Shown one piece after another: positions 60,427-64,000 of a DNA stretch of 64,000 bases. The notes under the pieces were generated by a model, which was given only the letters and a program-made list of their open reading frames with translations, was not told the origin of the DNA and did no database searches. The translations under genes and the position numbers were made by a program. Source of the stretch: Oxytricha trifallax (Eukaryota; Ciliophora; Spirotrichea; Sporadotrichida; Oxytrichidae). The stretch is from NCBI GenBank assembly GCA_000711775.1, contig ARYC01001250.1, forward strand, positions 1 through 64,000. Direction: 5' to 3'. Position 1 is the stretch's first letter, and each line of letters starts with the position of its first letter.

Positions 60427-61748
60427 ATGTCTTAACAACCACAAAAATCTCAATAAAATCAGAGTAATAGCTCAAATTTACAGGTTTCAGCTGTTGATTA
60501 GCAGAGTAGTACTAGATTTAGGGATGTAATTTTTTAAAAATATAAATCATGATAAAATATCTACATAATACAAAAATCATATATTTTACCCTAATAAATA
60601 CTAGCATAAACGTGAGTCAATTAGGAAAGCCAAGAGAAGTCACTCCATTTGCATTTGGTGCAGGAATAGGTAACAAAAATGCAAAGGAATCTCAATCATA
60701 ATATTTGCTATTACTTTGTATAAAAAATGATAGATTTTATTCATTAATACAATCAAAGAGTGTTGAATAAGAAGTCATCTAAAAATAGCAATCCGCCATA
60801 CCTGCACTGTCTTTTAATTTATTATAATTTGCACTCTCAATCAAAGATCAAGGCATGAAAGAAATTAATGTGCACAAGAATAAATTCGTGTCTGCTGTCA
60901 AAGGCTTGCTCGTGAAGTTAGATGATAGACAGAAAGTGCTCACAAACCGCTATCTATCTTGTTACTCCTCCCAATGCGAGTCTTACTATAGCCAGTTATT
61001 GTCAAAATTATTAAGATTATTTATTTTCTCAAAAAGATATTAAAAAACTACTCAATGTCATTATAACATCAAGTGAGGGAGATAAGAGCCAGTAAACATA
61101 CTTTTTAGAGGATAAATTCAATCCAGATGTTTAAAATAAGCAGAGAGTCTTCCTTCATAACTCGAATCAGAAATTATATTAAATTACTCTAGAAAAAATA
61201 ATGTATGAGATTTTATAAGTATTTATATTTAATTGGCTGAGGATTATAATGCTTGCGTAGAGACTTGCTCTACTGACTTGAAAGAAATGAATTCTATACT
61301 TAATATATTTCGAATTAGTTAACTATTTTTGTGATGTTAATTATGTATTTTATTACTTTTAAATGAGATTTGAGATTGAATTTCAGATGAGAGAATTGCA
61401 AATAAACTTGAATGATTGCTTCCATTATTGCAAATTAGACGCTGCAAACACCATAGACTGCAACGTGAGATGTATTCGCATGCATCATGGTTTCTTGCCT
61501 GTTATTGAAGATAAAATTCAAGGTTTTTACGATCAAAAGATCAATGGAAAGTTTTACAAAATACTTTTACGGTTTATGTATATTCTTTAATCTTACTTTT
61601 CTTATCAATTTTACTATATATTAATGGTGCTTCTACAAGCAAATTAATGAACAAGAATATTTGGGGAAAGGAAGGTTTTCAAAATAAAATAGGTGATGAA
61701 TAGAAATTTGGAATCACTAGCCACATGAACCTCAATAATATTGTTTGA
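60427..61748 (+). CDS. FAM136A-like protein with paired CxxxC motifs
   Basis: The ATG at 60427 begins MSQQPQKSQQNQSNSSNLQV. The second piece (~60600-60670) reads LGKPREVTPFAFGAGIGNKN. The third (~60830-60985) reads DQGMKEINVHKNKFVSAVKG, then LSCYSSQCESYY. The fourth (~61363-61560) reads EFQMRELQINLNDCFHYCKL, then NTIDCNVRCIRMHHGFLPVI. Two CxxxC pairs separated by ~14-17 residues and followed by a conserved H..LP segment match the FAM136A family of mitochondrial intermembrane-space proteins. A probable last piece (61627-61748; KLMNKNIWGKEGFQNKI) ends at TGA 61746-61748. IESs or introns separate all pieces. The N-terminal Gln-rich segment is not part of the family core. Confidence 0.65.
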
Positions 61749-62689
61749 AATATTGCAATAGAATCCTCATAAGATTTGAGGACACTGTATTAAATTTGAA
61801 TTGACTATATAACTTGATATCAAAAACATAGATTAGCTTTTCTCTAAATGAGCTGTATATATTTTTTAACTTTTACCTTTTCAAAAACTTTATATAATCT
61901 TAAATAAATACACTTTTTACTTCTATACTCATATATTCTGATAAATCTTTTTTCTATACCTCTTTGCTAAATTTTATCAGTATCTTATATTTTTAATTAG
62001 CACTGCAAACAATTAGAAATGTTATATTAAAATCGAATTTAATATAAATAAAATCAAAGTATAAATTTATGATTATAAAAGTATCCAAATTAATGGATTT
62101 TATTCATGTGAGTTTGAATCATAATTATTTCTTATCATTTTTTCTTTAGGATTCCATTTCTTTCTAAACTATTATTGGGTTTACCATTATAACATAGTAA
62201 AATATCATAATTATAATCTTAAAATATATTTTTAAAGTTTGATTAAGATCCCCTTGATATATTATTTGACTATTATTTATTTTTTCCAGTTTTAGGCGTC
62301 TACCTAGCACCATTCTGCAACGAAACTCCATATTATAATTAAATTATAATTGAGTTTTGTGACTTTATATATATTATAAATAATGAATATTTTTCTAATT
62401 AAAATATATTAATATTGGGATAATTAGTTGGTAAATTACTTCTATAATCTTAAATAGAATTATAGAAGTATTAAATTAATTTTTTTAATGAATATCAGAT
62501 TTAAATAGTTGTGAATGAGTTTCAAAATGTTTTTTCCAATATTTTTGTTATTATAAAATATTGCTAGTTGCTACTTCCATATTAATTCACAGTCGTTGAT
62601 GAAGGTTATTACTATTCTTAACAAATAAATATTATAATAAATCTACTTAAATACTTTGATAATAAAACCAAGAATAAATTTAAATTAAG
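61749..62689. other. AT-rich stretch without secure gene
   Basis: A single GC-richer patch at ~62285-62345 reads YGVSLQNGARQTPKTGKN on the minus strand. It could be an isolated MDS, but has no neighbours to support it. Confidence 0.4.
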
Positions 62690-63263
62690 GATACTATAGA
62701 AGCAATTTTCTGCGCTTGATTTCTCTTTCAAGAGCAGGTAAATATTCAGTTTCATAGATCATTCGCACAAAAATGTCATATTCCTCGAAACTTATCTTTC
62801 CATCGCTGTTCAAGTCAATCTTCTTGAAAACTCATTTGCTAAAATTATTTCAGATTAATGAGTTTACATTTATATATTCAGTTATTATAGGATATGAAAA
62901 AATAATAGGAAATAGATTTAAAATTTCTTATAAAACTAAGTCATAATCGACTTGACTAGGCTTGATATGTCTACTGTTGAAGTAACCACGCATTAATTAT
63001 ATAAATTCATTGTCTCTCTCTACTAATCAACAATATTTTAATGAAATACCTTAAATTCAAGATTTTAATATATATAGCCTGTAAAAATCTTTCCATTTTC
63101 TATAATTTAGGAATCCATCTCCATTTTTATCTGCTTCGTTAAATAGCAATTTAAAACCCATCTGGACTTCAGACCCAGGATAGTCTCCTGAGCGAACTAT
63201 AGTGAAAGTATCATACAGTAGTTTCAAGTCTTCATTTGACAGTTGTTCTAAGTCTTCCTCCAT
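62690..63263 (-). CDS. EF-hand calcium-binding protein, IES-interrupted
   Basis: The ATG at 63263 begins MEEDLEQLSNEDLKLLYDTF. EF-hand 1 loop: DKNGDGFLNYRKWKDFYRL (~63145-63080). The middle piece (~63010-62930) reads EFIQLMRGYFNSRHIKPSQV. EF-hand 2: KIDLNSDGKISFEEYDIFVR (~62830-62770). C-terminus: YLPALEREIKRRKLLL. The two gaps (~63075-63010 and ~62930-62835) are AT-rich IESs or introns. It is a small calmodulin-superfamily protein; I cannot name a specific partner. The stop codon is not certain because TAA after the last Leu codes for Gln. Confidence 0.75.
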
Positions 63264-64000
63264 AGAATGGTTTTTTATTACAATTATAATATAATTTTAT
63301 AATAATTTAATTATAATTCAATTTAAAATGCTTATCAAATTAATTTATCAGCATCACTTATTTAGTATCAATACAAAAATAAGAATTTTCTCAAATTTAT
63401 TTTATTTTTATATTAATAGAAAATATATTATTGAATAGAATTTAAATTGAAACAAGTAGAGGATTATCTGGTGTTTTATTATTTAAAATGATAATATAAT
63501 TTATATAAGCCTTAATTATAATTTAAAAATTTTGATAATATAGAAAATTACTCAAACATAGATATCTAGTCTAAATTATTCCTATCATTTTAATGAATGT
63601 CTTAAATTTAATAGTAATTTATGTCTATCTTTTTTTAATTTTTTGAAGTTTTGATATATTCGGTTGAGTTTAATACTAAATGTTTTACTTTTAACAGACA
63701 ACCAATTTATCGAGCTTATTAGTTAGTTAGGTTTAATCATAGTTCCTCATTTTATTATGTCAGGAATTTCAACATTAATTAACTTATTACGTAATTTTCA
63801 ATATTTATAGCTTAATATTATCAATCAATAAAAAGATTTTCATCTTAAATGCTGTTCCACAATGAAAAGACGCCACTGTCACACACAAGCACACCTCATA
63901 TTATATAAATTAAATATATAATGTTTATATATTAATGTCATTACATATATTGAATTCCCACATTTATAAATAAATATATCTATTTTACTAATAATAACCA
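63264..64000. other. AT-rich end of window, possible start of a plus-strand gene
   Basis: Mostly featureless. An ATG at 63849 begins a short GC-richer reading (MLFHNEKTPLSHTSTPHII) on the plus strand, which could be the first MDS of a gene continuing beyond the window. Evidence is composition only. Confidence 0.35.

Noticed and set aside
61749..62689. tRNA or small RNA gene candidates in the AT-rich gaps
   Set aside because: No cloverleaf with conserved T-loop GTTCRA and D-loop boxes was seen by eye; a covariance-model scan would be needed to be sure.

Overview
This window looks like germline (micronuclear) DNA of a stichotrichous spirotrich ciliate, Oxytricha-like; the species cannot be fixed from sequence alone. 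Four observations support this. (1) TAA and TAG must be read as glutamine: every recognisable protein needs them in frame, and the proteins end at TGA. (2) Conserved genes are cut into short coding pieces (MDSs) by AT-rich non-coding segments (IESs). The pieces meet at short direct repeats (pointers), and keeping one repeat copy restores the reading frame. (3) There are three Telomere-Bearing Elements (TBEs), whose ends carry C4A4-type repeats and which are flanked by 3-bp AAT or ATT duplications. (4) The DNA is very AT-rich outside coding pieces. CDS coordinates below therefore cover the whole locus, IESs included, and most edges are approximate.

Layout. 1-2276: right part of TBE copy A, cutting into a HMG-CoA synthase gene (2277-~3830, +). 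4104-5185: gene with a possible ADP-ribosyltransferase-like HGT motif (+). ~5350-13093: a very large, finely fragmented, low-complexity gene (-), with an inverted-repeat unit at ~9662-10078. 14165-23987: a calpain-family protease with a putative signal peptide (-), split by TBE copy B (18135-23535). Copy B itself holds an inserted coiled-coil gene inside its transposase. 24590-29195: SEC24 (-), two of whose IESs are large inverted-repeat structures. 29421-33011: calpain-like protein without catalytic residues (+). 33429-35123: uninterrupted ISXO2/IS1595-like transposase (+). 35285-38252: PI-specific phospholipase C (-). 38829-43965: mitochondrial carrier (+), split by TBE copy C (39314-42643). 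44320-45195: EF-hand protein (+). 45379-48185: fusion of a cytidine-deaminase-like and a PGM2-like domain, both lacking key catalytic residues (-). 48155-50015: PPIL4-type cyclophilin (-). 50215-51981: RBBP4/MSI1 WD-repeat protein (+). 52298-55160: coiled-coil protein (-). ~55300-60140: VPS9-domain protein (-). 60427-61748: FAM136A-like protein (+). ~62690-63263: EF-hand protein (-).

The genes are unrelated housekeeping and signalling genes on both strands, as expected where each germline gene is later released on its own small chromosome. What unites them is how they are processed: all three TBEs sit directly between, or inside, coding segments, so each must be removed exactly for the host gene to work. 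The most unusual items are the gene nested inside a TBE transposase, the deaminase-phosphopentomutase pseudoenzyme fusion, the catalytically dead calpain, the large hairpin-forming IESs in SEC24, and the unfragmented ISXO2-like transposase with one in-frame TGA. I saw no tRNA, rRNA, CRISPR or bacterial-type operon signals, and no promoter I could defend.
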